From positions 70,814 to 120,465 of the forward strand of contig NZ_KB902509.1 in assembly GCF_000379525.1 (NCBI RefSeq): a DNA stretch of 49,652 nucleotides, read 5' to 3'. Made by a program: the position numbers and the translations under genes. Shown piece after piece: positions 10,203-18,555 of this stretch. Each line of letters begins with the position of its first letter. Position 1 is the first letter of the stretch. This stretch comes from Lamprocystis purpurea DSM 4197 (lineage in GTDB: Bacteria; Pseudomonadota; Gammaproteobacteria; Chromatiales; Chromatiaceae). The notes beneath the pieces are model-generated. The model saw nothing but the letters and a program-made list of their open reading frames with translations. It had not been told where the DNA came from and made no database searches.

Positions 10203-10581
10203 GATGGGACTCCGGTTGAATGTCAGCCTTAGGGACGGTTCACTAATAGGTTAAACAAGTCCAATCAGGGACGCTACTTGTGTCGCCGTCGTATTCGTTG
10301 TCGTAATCGCAATCGTAAGCTTAATCGACTTGACGATCCCCACAAGGACGCGTTGCTCCTGCACGTGCCAATCGAACCCTTTCAAACCCTTGGCAGCCTT
10401 GCCCGCCCAAGTTGTGTAGCGAATCGAAACCCGAGAGACAGCGGGCTGCTCATGCCAAACGCGAATCGTTTATCCGATTACGACAACGACAACGCTTGTA
10501 TTGTTTGACGCCCCGCGGTCGGAGTTGGTGTTCCGGCCACGGGCGTCGCTGCCGCCAATCAAATCAATGGCGGATATCTGC
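10203..10581. other. Intergenic region upstream of ndvB, with inverted repeat motif
   Basis: No gene is supported in these 379 bases. The motif TCGTTGTCGTAATCG occurs at 10295-10309 and again inverted (CGATTACGACAACGA) at 10475-10489. A third copy is at 17908-17922. The region presumably contains the ndvB promoter, but I cannot point to convincing hexamers. Confidence 0.5.
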
Positions 10582-10872
10582 TCAGGCCTTGTAATGGGTC
10601 TGGAAGGTATGCACGGAATCCTTGAATGCCCCCCAGAATTTATCGGCCTCCACCTTGACCTGCTCCCAGGCCGTCTCGCTGGCTTCGCGCATCTCTTGGA
10701 GCTTCTTCTCGCCTTCCTCGCGCTTGACGCGCAACGCGCTGAGCTGCTCTTCATATTTTTCCTTGACGTCATCCTTGACTTCGTGCGCCTTCTCCTGCAA
10801 CGCATCGATTTCGACGCTCCATGCATCGAGCTGGGTCTTCATGGTTGCCACGTATTCGTCTTTGGTCGACAT
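10582..10872 (-). CDS. sll1863-like coiled-coil stress protein
   Basis: This is a 96-residue soluble, highly charged protein that is predicted to be almost entirely helical, with heptad-like spacing over residues 10-75 and a tail containing WEQVKVEADKFWGAFKD. The start MSTKDEYVATMKTQLDAW resembles the small sll1863-like stress proteins of cyanobacteria and proteobacteria, whose biochemical role is unknown. The gene lies between the glucan synthase and a group of small membrane-protein genes on the same strand, which fits an envelope-stress setting. Confidence 0.65.
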   Translation of the reverse strand: MSTKDEYVATMKTQLDAWSVEIDALQEKAHEVKDDVKEKYEEQLSALRVKREEGEKKLQEMREASETAWEQVKVEADKFWGAFKDSVHTFQTHYKA

Positions 10873-10945
10873 TGCATTTTACTCTGGTTACTGGTAGGTG
10901 ATCCGGCGCGATGCCGGGGTTTCGCTGGTCTTGCCGCGGTCGTTG

Positions 10946-11221
10946 CTAGCGGAGGAATCCCGGTGACTCCTGATACGACCTCCGCAGCACTTTACCGCGT
11001 GCAGAGAGTGCCGTCTGTTCGCCAGCACACGGATGCGCAAGCGCACTCAACAGCCCGTCTGCCGGGAATCCCGCCCGAGGAATGCGGCAGAGACCGCGGC
11101 ATTTTCCGACCGGACTCAGATCGCCATTCTGTATCTTTCCGGGATAACCGATTTCGGCCGACGAAAGTCCCCAGCCGGCAGCGATGATCAGTGCGACGGC
11201 TAAAATCTCGACTGCATTCAT
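10946..11221 (-). pseudogene. Decayed copy of the two-helix membrane protein at 12604-12822
   Basis: From ATG 11221 the first 30 or so residues (MNAVEILAVALIIAAGWGLS) match the start of the intact neighbour (MNALKIVAIALIIAGGMGLA), including a YPGK/YTKE junction. After about residue 38 the similarity is lost. The second membrane helix found in the neighbour is missing in every frame and the frame continues as an unrelated basic, Cys-containing tail. This looks like a duplicated gene that suffered a frameshift. A functional single-helix protein cannot be excluded. Confidence 0.5.
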
Positions 11222-11296
11222 CACTCGATTCCATCGTATGAACAACATTGTTCGACCCGCCATCACGGAAGCCTTGATCGTCATCCCGGCCAGCGG

Positions 11297-11355
11297 CGTG
11301 CGTCGTCAGGGCTTCCAGCCCTGACGGTGTCAGGCCAGGATGGCCTGACTACGCA
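11297..11355. repeat. 59-bp double-hairpin repeat, copy 1
   Basis: The unit starts GTGCGTCGTCAGG and ends CTGACTACGCAC. It contains two small hairpins, TCAGGGCTTCCAGCCCTGA and TCAGGCCAGGATGGCCTGA. The reverse complement of this unit, differing at only two positions, is at 38820-38878. It is a REP-like dispersed element. Confidence 0.85.
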
Positions 11356-11470
11356 CCCGGCGAGCCCAGGTGGCCGGAATCTTGATCGAGGCCATGGAGA
11401 CTCCGATGCCCGCCTGGCCCGATCCTGATCTGTCGTCTCTCGCGCTAGCCATGGTGGCGGGTCACCGGGC

Positions 11471-12544
11471 TCAGCCGGTCTCGAGCAAACTGCGCAGGTC
11501 GGCAATCGCGGCGTTCACCCGCGAGATGTAGGAGGCCATCACCAGCGAGTGGTTGCTCATTGGTCCGAATCCGGTGCCATTGAGGATGAGCGGACTCCAG
11601 ACGGTGTTCTGCGTATTCTGCAATTCGCGGTTGATCTGTTCCAGGGACACCAGAGCATTCTTATCCTTCAGCACGGGTTCAAAATCGAATCGCATCGCCT
11701 GCAGTGTGGCCAGCAGCGCCCAGGTATAGCCGCGTGCCTCGTAGAAAATGTCGTCGATCTTGAGCCACGGTGTCTTGGTGTTCGATTCCTGTGCGACCGG
11801 AGTCGACCGACGGGCGTTGGGGTCGCCGGCCAGATCCGTATTGAGACGCGCCTGGCCGACCGCATAAGAAAGGCGCTGGGCCAGACTTCCGAGCCGCTTC
11901 TCGACAACCAGCAGGTAAGCCGTCAGATTATCCGCACGCGCGAAGAACTGACCATCCTGTGCCTTCGCGTCGGTGAGTCGGTCGAAGTAGCGATGGAGTG
12001 CAGCAATGCCCTGGCGATACTCCGACTCGGTGGACGGCAGGATCCAGGAGTTCGCGTTGTAGTTGAACTGCGGCTGTGCGGTTTCCAGGTCGACATCTTC
12101 AACCGACTGGGATTGGGCGCGGCTGAAGTCGTTGCGCAGGGCGAGTGTGAGATCACGCAATTCGGTCAAGACACCGAATTCCCAATTCGGGATATTATCC
12201 AGATAGATACCTGGCGGACCGATGTCGTTGGACAGATAGCCGCCGGGTTTATCGAGCAAGGTCTCGGCGATGCCGAGAGCGGCAGCCGTGGTTGCGGTAC
12301 CCGGCACCAGCTTGCTGGAGTCGTTATTGACCAACGCCAGTCGTTCCTCAGTCACATTGAGCATATCCGGCGTTCGTGACCAGATGATGCCGAAGATGAG
12401 GATGATCACCGTCGCGGTGATCAGAAACAGACCAGTGGTCCACCAGAAACCTTTCTCTTGCCAGATTTTTGGATTGTAGTAGTTGGCGACATGGCCTATC
12501 TTGGCCTTGAAAGTCGGCTTTTTCGGGAATGCGAGATCATTCAT
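11471..12544 (-). CDS. DUF2333 family membrane-anchored protein
   Basis: The protein has 357 residues with one N-terminal membrane segment (FWWTTGLFLITATVIILIFG, about residues 32-51) and a large domain that should lie in the periplasm. The overall pattern agrees with the DUF2333 family of proteobacteria, whose function is not known. The start at 12544 is set by AGGAG seven bases upstream (12545-12565 region). An upstream extension to 12667 has no ribosome site and unlikely composition. The gene follows the two-helix and Thivi_2564-type genes on the same strand and may be co-transcribed with them. Confidence 0.75.
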   Translation of the reverse strand: MNDLAFPKKPTFKAKIGHVANYYNPKIWQEKGFWWTTGLFLITATVIILIFGIIWSRTPDMLNVTEERLALVNNDSSKLVPGTATTAAALGIAETLLDKPGGYLSNDIGPPGIYLDNIPNWEFGVLTELRDLTLALRNDFSRAQSQSVEDVDLETAQPQFNYNANSWILPSTESEYRQGIAALHRYFDRLTDAKAQDGQFFARADNLTAYLLVVEKRLGSLAQRLSYAVGQARLNTDLAGDPNARRSTPVAQESNTKTPWLKIDDIFYEARGYTWALLATLQAMRFDFEPVLKDKNALVSLEQINRELQNTQNTVWSPLILNGTGFGPMSNHSLVMASYISRVNAAIADLRSLLETG

Positions 12545-12603
12545 CGTGTTCTCCTGTAATCCCTCCCGAAGGAGGGAGCGGAAGTGCCCGTCGATGCGGG
12601 TCA

Positions 12604-12822
12604 CTAGCTGGTTTTCGGCACCAGCAGCAGGAGCATGCCAGCCGCCAATGCCGCCACACCGGCCCATACCGGAATATTCACGGTCTGCCGTTCTTGGACC
12701 GTCAGTTCAATCGGGCCGAGCTGTGCCTGCTGTGTCTCTTTCGTATAGCTGAAGCTGCCATAGGCAAGGCCCATACCACCGGCGATGATCAGGGCGATAG
12801 CGACGATCTTCAAAGCGTTCAT
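12604..12822 (-). CDS. Small two-helix membrane protein
   Basis: This 72-residue protein has two hydrophobic helices: residues 1-21 (MNALKIVAIALIIAGGMGLA) and about 50-68 (VWAGVAALAAGMLLLL). They flank a polar loop with the recognisable text LGPIELTVQERQTVNIP. Such proteins are common in proteobacteria next to other small membrane proteins, without a known function. The start at 12822 is fixed by GGAGG about ten bases upstream. A decayed copy is at 10946-11221. Confidence 0.72.
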   Translation of the reverse strand: MNALKIVAIALIIAGGMGLAYGSFSYTKETQQAQLGPIELTVQERQTVNIPVWAGVAALAAGMLLLLVPKTS

Positions 12823-12863
12823 CTGGAATGTTCCTCCGAGTTGGCTGTGATGTATGGGAACCA

Positions 12864-13052
12864 CTATCCGACGCGCAAATTGCCCAGCGAACCAAGCACC
12901 CCAAAGGCGGCCAGCAGCCACATGACGACAGCGATGACGACGACCACATTCAGGATCGTTTTGATCTTTCCATCCATTGGTACGTAGTTATTGATCAGCC
13001 AGAGGCCGACACCAACGACAACCAGGGTGATAATCAAAGAAATCAATGGCAT
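12864..13052 (-). CDS. Thivi_2564-type small membrane protein
   Basis: This is a 62-residue protein with two hydrophobic helices (LIITLVVVGVGLWLI and TILNVVVVIAVVMWLLAAFG) joined by NNYVPMDGKIK. The pattern of a valine-rich pair of helices around a VPMDGKIK-like turn is that of the family named after Thiocystis violascens Thivi_2564. The function is unknown. ATG 13052 has GGAG about seven bases upstream. The gene probably forms a unit with the two small genes downstream. Confidence 0.72.
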   Translation of the reverse strand: MPLISLIITLVVVGVGLWLINNYVPMDGKIKTILNVVVVIAVVMWLLAAFGVLGSLGNLRVG

Positions 13053-13369
13053 TTGTATTCTCCAGTCAGCTTGCATTGACCGCATCGACGCGTGGGAATT
13101 TTCTGTCGCGGAACGATGCGGGCCAGCGCTCGGAGGATCGAGCGATAATGCAGAATCTACGCGCGGCTGTCCCTGCCGGTCTGTACGCCATCGCACGTAG
13201 AACAGCACGCGGTCTATACTCTGAAAGGCCAACCCACCGTCCGCGGAGGCCCGCCAACCGGCCCGGCAACTCCACCAGTTCTTTTCACATGATGGCGTTG
13301 AAAGGTGCGGAGATCCGCATGCCACCCATCCCGGGCGTTGCGTCGGCCATCCGCACGCTGCTCCAGATC
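13053..13369. other. Intergenic region, no gene seen
   Basis: I see no gene supported by similarity or by a ribosome site in these 317 bases. The open frames here are extensions of neighbours or mutually overlapping shadows. Confidence 0.5.
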
Positions 13370-13579
13370 TCAGGCAGCGAACCCAAGCGTGCTTGGGGCA
13401 GCGTCGCGGCGGGCGCGCCACCGTGCCCAGATTTTTTCATGGAAGTGATACGCGACCGTGTTGACGGCCGGTTCCACGAGTGCCAAGGTGCCGCCCACGA
13501 CGATGTCTCCGGTCAGGGCGTAGGCGACACTGAAGGCCACGCTGAAGTGCATGAAGGCGAAGGACAAGGTCTTGGTCAT
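13370..13579 (-). CDS. DUF2061 family membrane protein
   Basis: This 69-residue protein shows the DUF2061 signature: an N-terminal K-T-LSFA helix, the centre YALTGDIVVGGTLALVEPAVNTVAYHFHEKIW and a basic tail. Family members are small inner-membrane proteins with two helices, of unknown role, sometimes found beside sulfur-assimilation genes. Here the gene is alone on its strand beside other small membrane proteins. Confidence 0.85.
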   Translation of the reverse strand: MTKTLSFAFMHFSVAFSVAYALTGDIVVGGTLALVEPAVNTVAYHFHEKIWARWRARRDAAPSTLGFAA

Positions 13580-13818
13580 GGCGGGCTACCCGTGCGCTGT
13601 TGGCGATGACCGAGATGATAATGATTCTCGATAATAACAAAAATGGATTGTTCTTACCAGAGTGATAGGTGGAGCCGATAGAGGGGTGCGGGTTACCGCC
13701 TGACCCGGTGGATTTCGCCAAGGGGTTCGTGAAAGCGTCGGCCTCCGGTCTCGTCGCCCCGGTCGCCGTAAGGTCGAACCGGTGTGGTACGAAGTGCTTC
13801 GGAAATCGCCTTAGCGCA

Positions 13819-14295
13819 TCACTTGCGCGTCTTTAGTCCTCGCCGGCGGCCCTGGTAGGCGGCGATCTGTTTGATGATGTCCTGAAAGGGCAGGGCGTCC
13901 AGCCCACCGAAACGGGCCAGCGCGGTGCGGACGGTGTCGCGGATATCGGCGATGCGCACGGGGACGGGTTGGTCCGGCGTCAGCGCCGCCTGGAGTCCGC
14001 GCAGGCCGCCGACCTGGATGCGCATGGCCTTGGCGTGAGGCAAGGCATCGGCGCCGGGCGTCGCGTCCGCGGCGATGGTCTTGAGGGTGAAGCGCGCCTG
14101 GCGCCGCAGGGTGGTCAGGAGTTCGCTGCAATCGGCCAGGGCCGCGTCCGCCCCGCAGCGGACGCCCTCGCGCTCGGCGATGCAGAACTTTTGTGCCAGC
14201 GAACAGGCGCCATTGTTGGTGAGGATGGTTTTTTCGAACACACAGGCCCTGGTGTTGACCGCTCGGTAGGTGTCGCGGAAGGCGTCATTGTCCAT
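13819..14295 (-). CDS. Conserved Cys-containing protein downstream of hslR
   Basis: This 158-residue soluble protein has five cysteines in its N-terminal part (about residues 18, 31, 38, 48 and 56, in contexts ACVFEKT, GACSLAQKFC, VRCGAD, LADC). The first segment is acidic and the rest helical with a basic C-terminus (YQGRRRGLKTRK). The cysteine spacing suggests a metal or iron-sulfur site, but I do not recognise the family. The gene starts 17 bases after hslR, so it is probably the third gene of grxC-hslR-this. ATG 14295 was chosen because the longer frame overlaps hslR entirely. Confidence 0.6.
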   Translation of the reverse strand: MDNDAFRDTYRAVNTRACVFEKTILTNNGACSLAQKFCIAEREGVRCGADAALADCSELLTTLRRQARFTLKTIAADATPGADALPHAKAMRIQVGGLRGLQAALTPDQPVPVRIADIRDTVRTALARFGGLDALPFQDIIKQIAAYQGRRRGLKTRK

Positions 14296-14312
14296 GGCGG
14301 TTCCGGCTTCCG

Positions 14313-14708
14313 CTAGTCCGCGCTGGTGAAGCGCTGGATCTGGCGCCGATCGCGCTTGGTGGGCCGCTCGCCCGTGGTATCGACAGGTCCCGCCTCGCGC
14401 CGCCGGCGCAGCAGGTCCTGGCGCCGCAGCACGCTGGACTCGTCCTCTCGGTACAGCAGCGCGGCCTCGCCGGCGGGGCGGCGTTGATTGCTGACCGCCA
14501 GCACCTCGAGGTCCCAGGCAAAGGTGTCTTTGTGGATGGAGAGCCGGGTGCCGGCACGGATGCCGTGTCCGGGCTTGGCGCGTTGGCCGTTGACCTGGAT
14601 TTTGCCGCCGGTGATGGCCTCCACCGCCAGGCGGCGCGTCTTGAAGAAGCGCGCGGCCCAGAGCCACTTGTCCAGGCGGACCTCGTCGGGTGGCGCGGCG
14701 CTGTTCAT
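14313..14708 (-). CDS. hslR: Ribosome-associated heat shock protein Hsp15
   Basis: This is a 131-residue S4-domain RNA-binding protein. The S4 motif occupies about residues 10-70 (VRLDKWLWAARFFKTR, then GGKIQVNGQRAKPG). A basic tail follows (RRQDLLRRRREAG). Hsp15 binds free 50S subunits that still carry a nascent chain and helps recycle them after heat stress. The ATG overlaps the stop of grxC by four bases (ATGA), so the two are translationally coupled. The length agrees with E. coli HslR (133 residues). Confidence 0.93.
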   Translation of the reverse strand: MNSAAPPDEVRLDKWLWAARFFKTRRLAVEAITGGKIQVNGQRAKPGHGIRAGTRLSIHKDTFAWDLEVLAVSNQRRPAGEAALLYREDESSVLRRQDLLRRRREAGPVDTTGERPTKRDRRQIQRFTSAD

Positions 14709-14959
14709 CGTCCGAGCAGCTGATCCAGTTCGCCCCGCGCATCCAGCCGGACCAGATCGTCATAGCCCCCCACGTGCCGGTCATCGATGAAGACCTGGGG
14801 AACCGTGCGGCGGCGGCTACGCTCGATCATGATCCGCAACTGGTCGCGGTCACGGTCGACCCGAATTTCGGCGAACTCGACCCCTTTGGCATGCAGCAGT
14901 TTCCGGGCGCGGGTGCAGTAGCTGCATAGCGCCTTGGCATACATCACGATCTGGGGCAT
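14705..14959 (-). CDS. grxC: Glutaredoxin (GrxC type)
   Basis: This is an 84-residue thioredoxin-fold oxidoreductase that uses glutathione to reduce disulfides. The active site is C-S-Y-C at residues 12-15, preceded by VMYAKALC. TVPQVFIDDRHVGGYDD (about residues 52-68) supplies the cis-proline and the glutathione-binding GG. The usual GrxC site is CPYC; here serine replaces proline. ATG 14959 starts the protein exactly where family members begin. The gene is divergent from pepN. Confidence 0.92.
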   Translation of the reverse strand: MPQIVMYAKALCSYCTRARKLLHAKGVEFAEIRVDRDRDQLRIMIERSRRRTVPQVFIDDRHVGGYDDLVRLDARGELDQLLGR

Positions 14960-15068
14960 CGAAGCGCTCCCTGTCGTTGCTTCTTGGTTGATGGTTCGTG
15001 GTTGCATGTTGAGCGGCCCGCGCCGGCATTTTGTCCTGAATCTTGAAATCTGGTTGCCGCGCCCGGAA

Positions 15069-15074
15069 TACAAT
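15069..15074 (+). promoter_or_regulatory. Possible -10 element upstream of pepN
   Basis: TACAAT lies 46 bases before the pepN start in the 160-base divergent space between grxC and pepN. The nearest -35-like hexamer, TTGAAA at 15043-15048, is 20 bases away, longer than the preferred 16-18, so the assignment is weak. Confidence 0.25.
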
Positions 15075-15119
15075 TGTCCCAAGGCAGACTGTCTCTGCCA
15101 AGGACCATACGAGTGCAGC

Positions 15120-17762
15120 ATGTATCGAGACGCCCCCCACCCGACCCGCCTGGAAGATTATCGCCCGCCGGAGTTTCTGATCGACCAGGTGGACCTGCAC
15201 TTCGACCTGGACCTGGATCTCACGCGGGTTGCGGCTGAGCTGACGATCCGCCGCAACCCGGCGGCGACCCGCGGCGACGGCAGCCTGACCCTGCAGGGTG
15301 AGCAGTTGGCGCTGGATCAGGTGGCCATCGACGGGCATCTCCTGACTCCGGCGGAATATCGGGTGGACACCGAGTCCCTGACCGTGCTGCGGGTGCCGGA
15401 TCGCTTCCGCCTGCTGACCCGGGTGCATATCCATCCGGCCCGGAATACCGCGCTGGAGGGACTTTACCAGTCCGGCGAGATGTTGTGTACCCAGTGCGAG
15501 GCGGAGGGCTTCCGGCGCATCACCTATTTTCTCGATCGGCCGGACGTGATGGCGCGCTATACCGTGACCATCGACGCGAACCGTGTTCGTTTTCCGGTGC
15601 TTCTGTCCAACGGGAATCCGCTCGAGGCGCGTGATCTCGAGGGCGGCCGGCATCGGGTCCGGTGGGAGGACCCGTTTCCGAAACCGAGTTATCTGTTTGC
15701 GCTCATCGCCGGTGAACTGGGCGTGGTCGAGGAGACCTTCACTACCGCGTCCGGCCGGTCGGTCGGTCTGCGCATTTATGTCGAGCCCCAGAATCTGGAC
15801 AAGTGCGATCACGCCATGCGTTCGCTCAAGAAGGCGATGCGCTGGGACGAGGAGCGCTACGGCCGTGAGTATGACCTCGATCTGTTCATGATCGTGGCGG
15901 TCAGTCATTTCAACATGGGGGCCATGGAGAATAAAGGGCTCAATGTCTTCAATGACAAGTTTGTCCTGGCGCGCCCGGAGACCGCGACCGATCAGGATTT
16001 CCTGGGTGTCGAGGGGGTCATTGCCCACGAGTATTTCCATAACTGGACGGGAAATCGGATTACCTGCCGCGATTGGTTTCAATTGAGTCTCAAAGAGGGC
16101 TTCACCGTCTTCCGCGATCAGGAGTTTTCGGCCGATATGGGCTCGCGGGGAGTCACGCGCATCAGTGACGTCCGCACCCTGCGTGCGGCGCAGTTTGCCG
16201 AGGACGGGGGTCCGATGGCCCACCCGGTACGACCGACGTCCTATATCGAGATCAACAATTTCTACACCTCGACGGTGTATGAGAAGGGCGCCGAGGTCGT
16301 GCGGATGCAAGCGACGCTGCTTGGCCCCGAGGTCTTTCGGCGGGCGACTGATCTTTACTTCGAGCGGCATGACGGTCAGGCGGTGACCACGGATGACTTC
16401 GTGACCTGCATGGAAGACGCGAGCGGTCGGGATCTCACGCAATTCCGGCGGTGGTACGCGCAGGCGGGAACGCCCCAATTGCGGGTGAAAGGGGAGTATG
16501 CCGCGGCGGACGGCAGCTATACGCTGACCGTGCGTCAACACACCCCGGCCACACCGGGTCAACCTCAAAAGGGGCCGCTGCACCTGCCGCTCGCGGTCGG
16601 ACTGCTGGGTCGCGACGGTGAGGCTTTGCCATTGCGTCTCGATGGCGAGGACGAAGCCGTCGCCACGCGCGGTACCCGGATACTGGAAGTCCGCGCCGCA
16701 CTGGAGCGGTTCCGTTTCGTCGGACTCCAAGAACGCCCGGTCCCCTCCTTGTTGCGTGGTTTCTCCGCCCCGGTCAAGCTGCAGTGTGACTTCACCGACG
16801 ACGACTTGCAGTTCCTCATGGCGCATGACACCGACGGTTTCGCCCGTTGGGATGCCGCCCAGAGCCTGATGCAGCGCATTCTGCTCGGCTTGGTGGCGAG
16901 CCCGCGTAAGTCGGTACCGACGGCCTTCTTTGCGGCATTTCGTGACACCTTGCTGGACGCCCGGGGCGAGCCGGCACTGCGTGCCGAAGTGTTGACTCTG
17001 CCTGGGGAGTCCTATCTGGCGGATCAGATGGCGGTCGTGGACGTCGACGGTATCCACCGGGCCGGCGAGTCGTTGCGCCGTCGCATCGGAGAAGAACTCG
17101 CTGCGGACCTGCTGTCTGTTTACACCGCCCAGGCGGAGTCCGGACCCTATGCCTTCACGCCGGCGGCCATCGGTCGGCGTGCTCTGAAAAATCTGACACT
17201 CTCCTATCTGATGGCGGCCGATGCGCCAAACGCCGTGACACTGTGCCGCGACCAATTCGCCGCCGCCCATAACATGACGGATGTGATGGCCGCGCTGCGG
17301 CTGCTGGTCGACCACGGCGGTGCCGCGGGAGAGGAGGCGCTGGCCGCTTTCTACGATCGCTGGTCCGCGCAGCCACTGGTCATCGACAAATGGTTCAGTA
17401 TCCAGGCGACCAGCAGCCGCGCGGATGTTCTGGAGCGCGTGGTGGGGTTGATGACGCACGCTGATTTCTCGATGCGCAATCCCAACCGGGTGCGCAGTCT
17501 CATCGGCGCCTTCTGTACCGCCAATCCGGTGCGCTTCCACGCCGCTGATGGGGCAGGTTACCGTTTTCTCGCTGACCGTATCCTCGAATTGGATCCGCTG
17601 AATCCGCAGATCGCCTCGCGACTGCTGAAATCGATGAGTCGCTGGCGGCGCTATGACCCGGCTCGTCAGGCCCTGATGCGCGCCGAGATCGCGCGTATCC
17701 TCGCGGTCGATGCGCTGTCGAAAGATGTCTATGAGGTGGCGGCAAAGACCTTGGAAGACTAG
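15120..17762 (+). CDS. pepN: Aminopeptidase N (M1 family)
   Basis: This zinc aminopeptidase removes N-terminal residues from peptides in the cytoplasm. The 880 residues match E. coli PepN (870). GAMENKG starts at about residue 266, HEYFH at 303-307 and the third zinc ligand is E326 (KEGFTVFRDQEF), giving the exact HExxH-x18-E spacing. The N-terminal beta domain begins at MYRDAPHPTRLEDYRPP, as in other PepN proteins, which fixes the start at 15120 although the frame is open further upstream. The gene is monocistronic and is followed by a palindromic repeat at 17813-17839 that could fold in the transcript. A long antisense frame covering it is a shadow. Confidence 0.96.
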   Translation: MYRDAPHPTRLEDYRPPEFLIDQVDLHFDLDLDLTRVAAELTIRRNPAATRGDGSLTLQGEQLALDQVAIDGHLLTPAEYRVDTESLTVLRVPDRFRLLTRVHIHPARNTALEGLYQSGEMLCTQCEAEGFRRITYFLDRPDVMARYTVTIDANRVRFPVLLSNGNPLEARDLEGGRHRVRWEDPFPKPSYLFALIAGELGVVEETFTTASGRSVGLRIYVEPQNLDKCDHAMRSLKKAMRWDEERYGREYDLDLFMIVAVSHFNMGAMENKGLNVFNDKFVLARPETATDQDFLGVEGVIAHEYFHNWTGNRITCRDWFQLSLKEGFTVFRDQEFSADMGSRGVTRISDVRTLRAAQFAEDGGPMAHPVRPTSYIEINNFYTSTVYEKGAEVVRMQATLLGPEVFRRATDLYFERHDGQAVTTDDFVTCMEDASGRDLTQFRRWYAQAGTPQLRVKGEYAAADGSYTLTVRQHTPATPGQPQKGPLHLPLAVGLLGRDGEALPLRLDGEDEAVATRGTRILEVRAALERFRFVGLQERPVPSLLRGFSAPVKLQCDFTDDDLQFLMAHDTDGFARWDAAQSLMQRILLGLVASPRKSVPTAFFAAFRDTLLDARGEPALRAEVLTLPGESYLADQMAVVDVDGIHRAGESLRRRIGEELAADLLSVYTAQAESGPYAFTPAAIGRRALKNLTLSYLMAADAPNAVTLCRDQFAAAHNMTDVMAALRLLVDHGGAAGEEALAAFYDRWSAQPLVIDKWFSIQATSSRADVLERVVGLMTHADFSMRNPNRVRSLIGAFCTANPVRFHAADGAGYRFLADRILELDPLNPQIASRLLKSMSRWRRYDPARQALMRAEIARILAVDALSKDVYEVAAKTLED

Positions 17763-17784
17763 CGAGCGGGTGAGGATGCGGTCT

Positions 17785-17878
17785 TATAGTATTCGGATGT
17801 GATAACCGGACGTAGGGGCGGGTTTCAAACCCGCCCCTAGACCAAGGGTCCGTCTGGATATCAGGTACGAAGGCTATA
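17785..17878. repeat. TAGGGGCGGGTTT palindromic repeat, copy 1
   Basis: The core 17813-17839 is a near-perfect palindrome (TAGGGGCGGGTTT facing AAACCCGCCCCTA). It is flanked by TTCGGATGTGATAACCGGACG on the left and by GTCTGGATATCAGGTACGAAGG on the right. The same core with the same flanks occurs twice at 33335-33487. It is a dispersed, hairpin-forming element. Its place directly after pepN means it may also act as a transcript end. Confidence 0.85.
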
Positions 17879-17907
17879 GCAACGCGTCAAGAACAAGCCA
17901 CGCTCAA

Positions 17908-17922
17908 TCGTTGTCGTAATCG
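17908..17922. repeat. TCGTTGTCGTAATCG motif
   Basis: This 15-base motif also occurs at 10295-10309 and, inverted, at 10475-10489. Here it sits 27 bases before the DUF29 start. It belongs to a simple repeat family made of CGTTGT/CGTAAT units. Confidence 0.6.
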
Positions 17923-17949
17923 TAAGTGAAAAGCTGTTTGGAGGCAGGC

Positions 17950-18393
17950 ATGACAGCGACGGCACGCTATGAAACAGATTTCCACGCGTGGGCGCTGCAC
18001 AGCGCCCGGCTGCTGCGTGAAGGCAAGCTGACTCAACTGGATGCCGAGCACATTGCCGAGGAATTGGAAGGCATGAGTGCGAGTGAACGTCGCGAGTTGC
18101 TGAACCGCTTGCAAGTGTTGCTCTTGCACCTGCTCAAGCACCAGTATCAGCCTGAGCGCCGCAGCAAGAGCTGGCGATTGACCATCAATCACCAACGCAC
18201 GGCCATCGAGCGTTTGTTGGAACAGTCGCCGAGTTTGAAGACCTTACTCAATGCTGATTCGCTCGTCAAGGTCTATGGTAAAGCGGTGCGCGATACGGTG
18301 ATTGAAACGGATCTGGAGCAGCATCTTTTTCCGGTGCTATGTCCCTATCGCCTTGAGCAAATCCTGGATGAGGAGTGGTTGCCGGAGTCTTGA
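17950..18393 (+). CDS. DUF29 family protein
   Basis: This 147-residue soluble helical protein has the DUF29 pattern: YETDFHAWALHSARLLREG at the N-terminus, then AEHIAEELEGMSASERREL, a helix with LLLHLLKHQYQPERRSKSW, and ending in a CPYRLEQILDEEWLP-like tail. DUF29 proteins are abundant, often multi-copy, in cyanobacteria and purple sulfur bacteria; their role is unknown. I chose ATG 17950 because GGAGGCA at 17939-17945 is well placed for it. The frame also has an upstream start at 17926. Confidence 0.88.
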   Translation: MTATARYETDFHAWALHSARLLREGKLTQLDAEHIAEELEGMSASERRELLNRLQVLLLHLLKHQYQPERRSKSWRLTINHQRTAIERLLEQSPSLKTLLNADSLVKVYGKAVRDTVIETDLEQHLFPVLCPYRLEQILDEEWLPES

Positions 18394-18555
18394 TCGCGGG
18401 GCCTGCACCCTCAATGCGGAAATTGCTCATGGAGAATTGGTCGCGCTGTTTCGAATCCTTGCGCGAGGGCATGTTCGCCTCAGCGGTAAAAGTCACCATT
18501 CCCGTGCATCCGATTGCACGACTTGTCCCGCACATCGGCGCAGGCCCTCGTCCCC

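Noticed and set aside
14850-17540. 896-codon open frame antisense to pepN
   Set aside because: It lies wholly opposite a clear PepN, is rich in His, Arg, Gln and Gly as shadows in GC-rich DNA are, and resembles no family.
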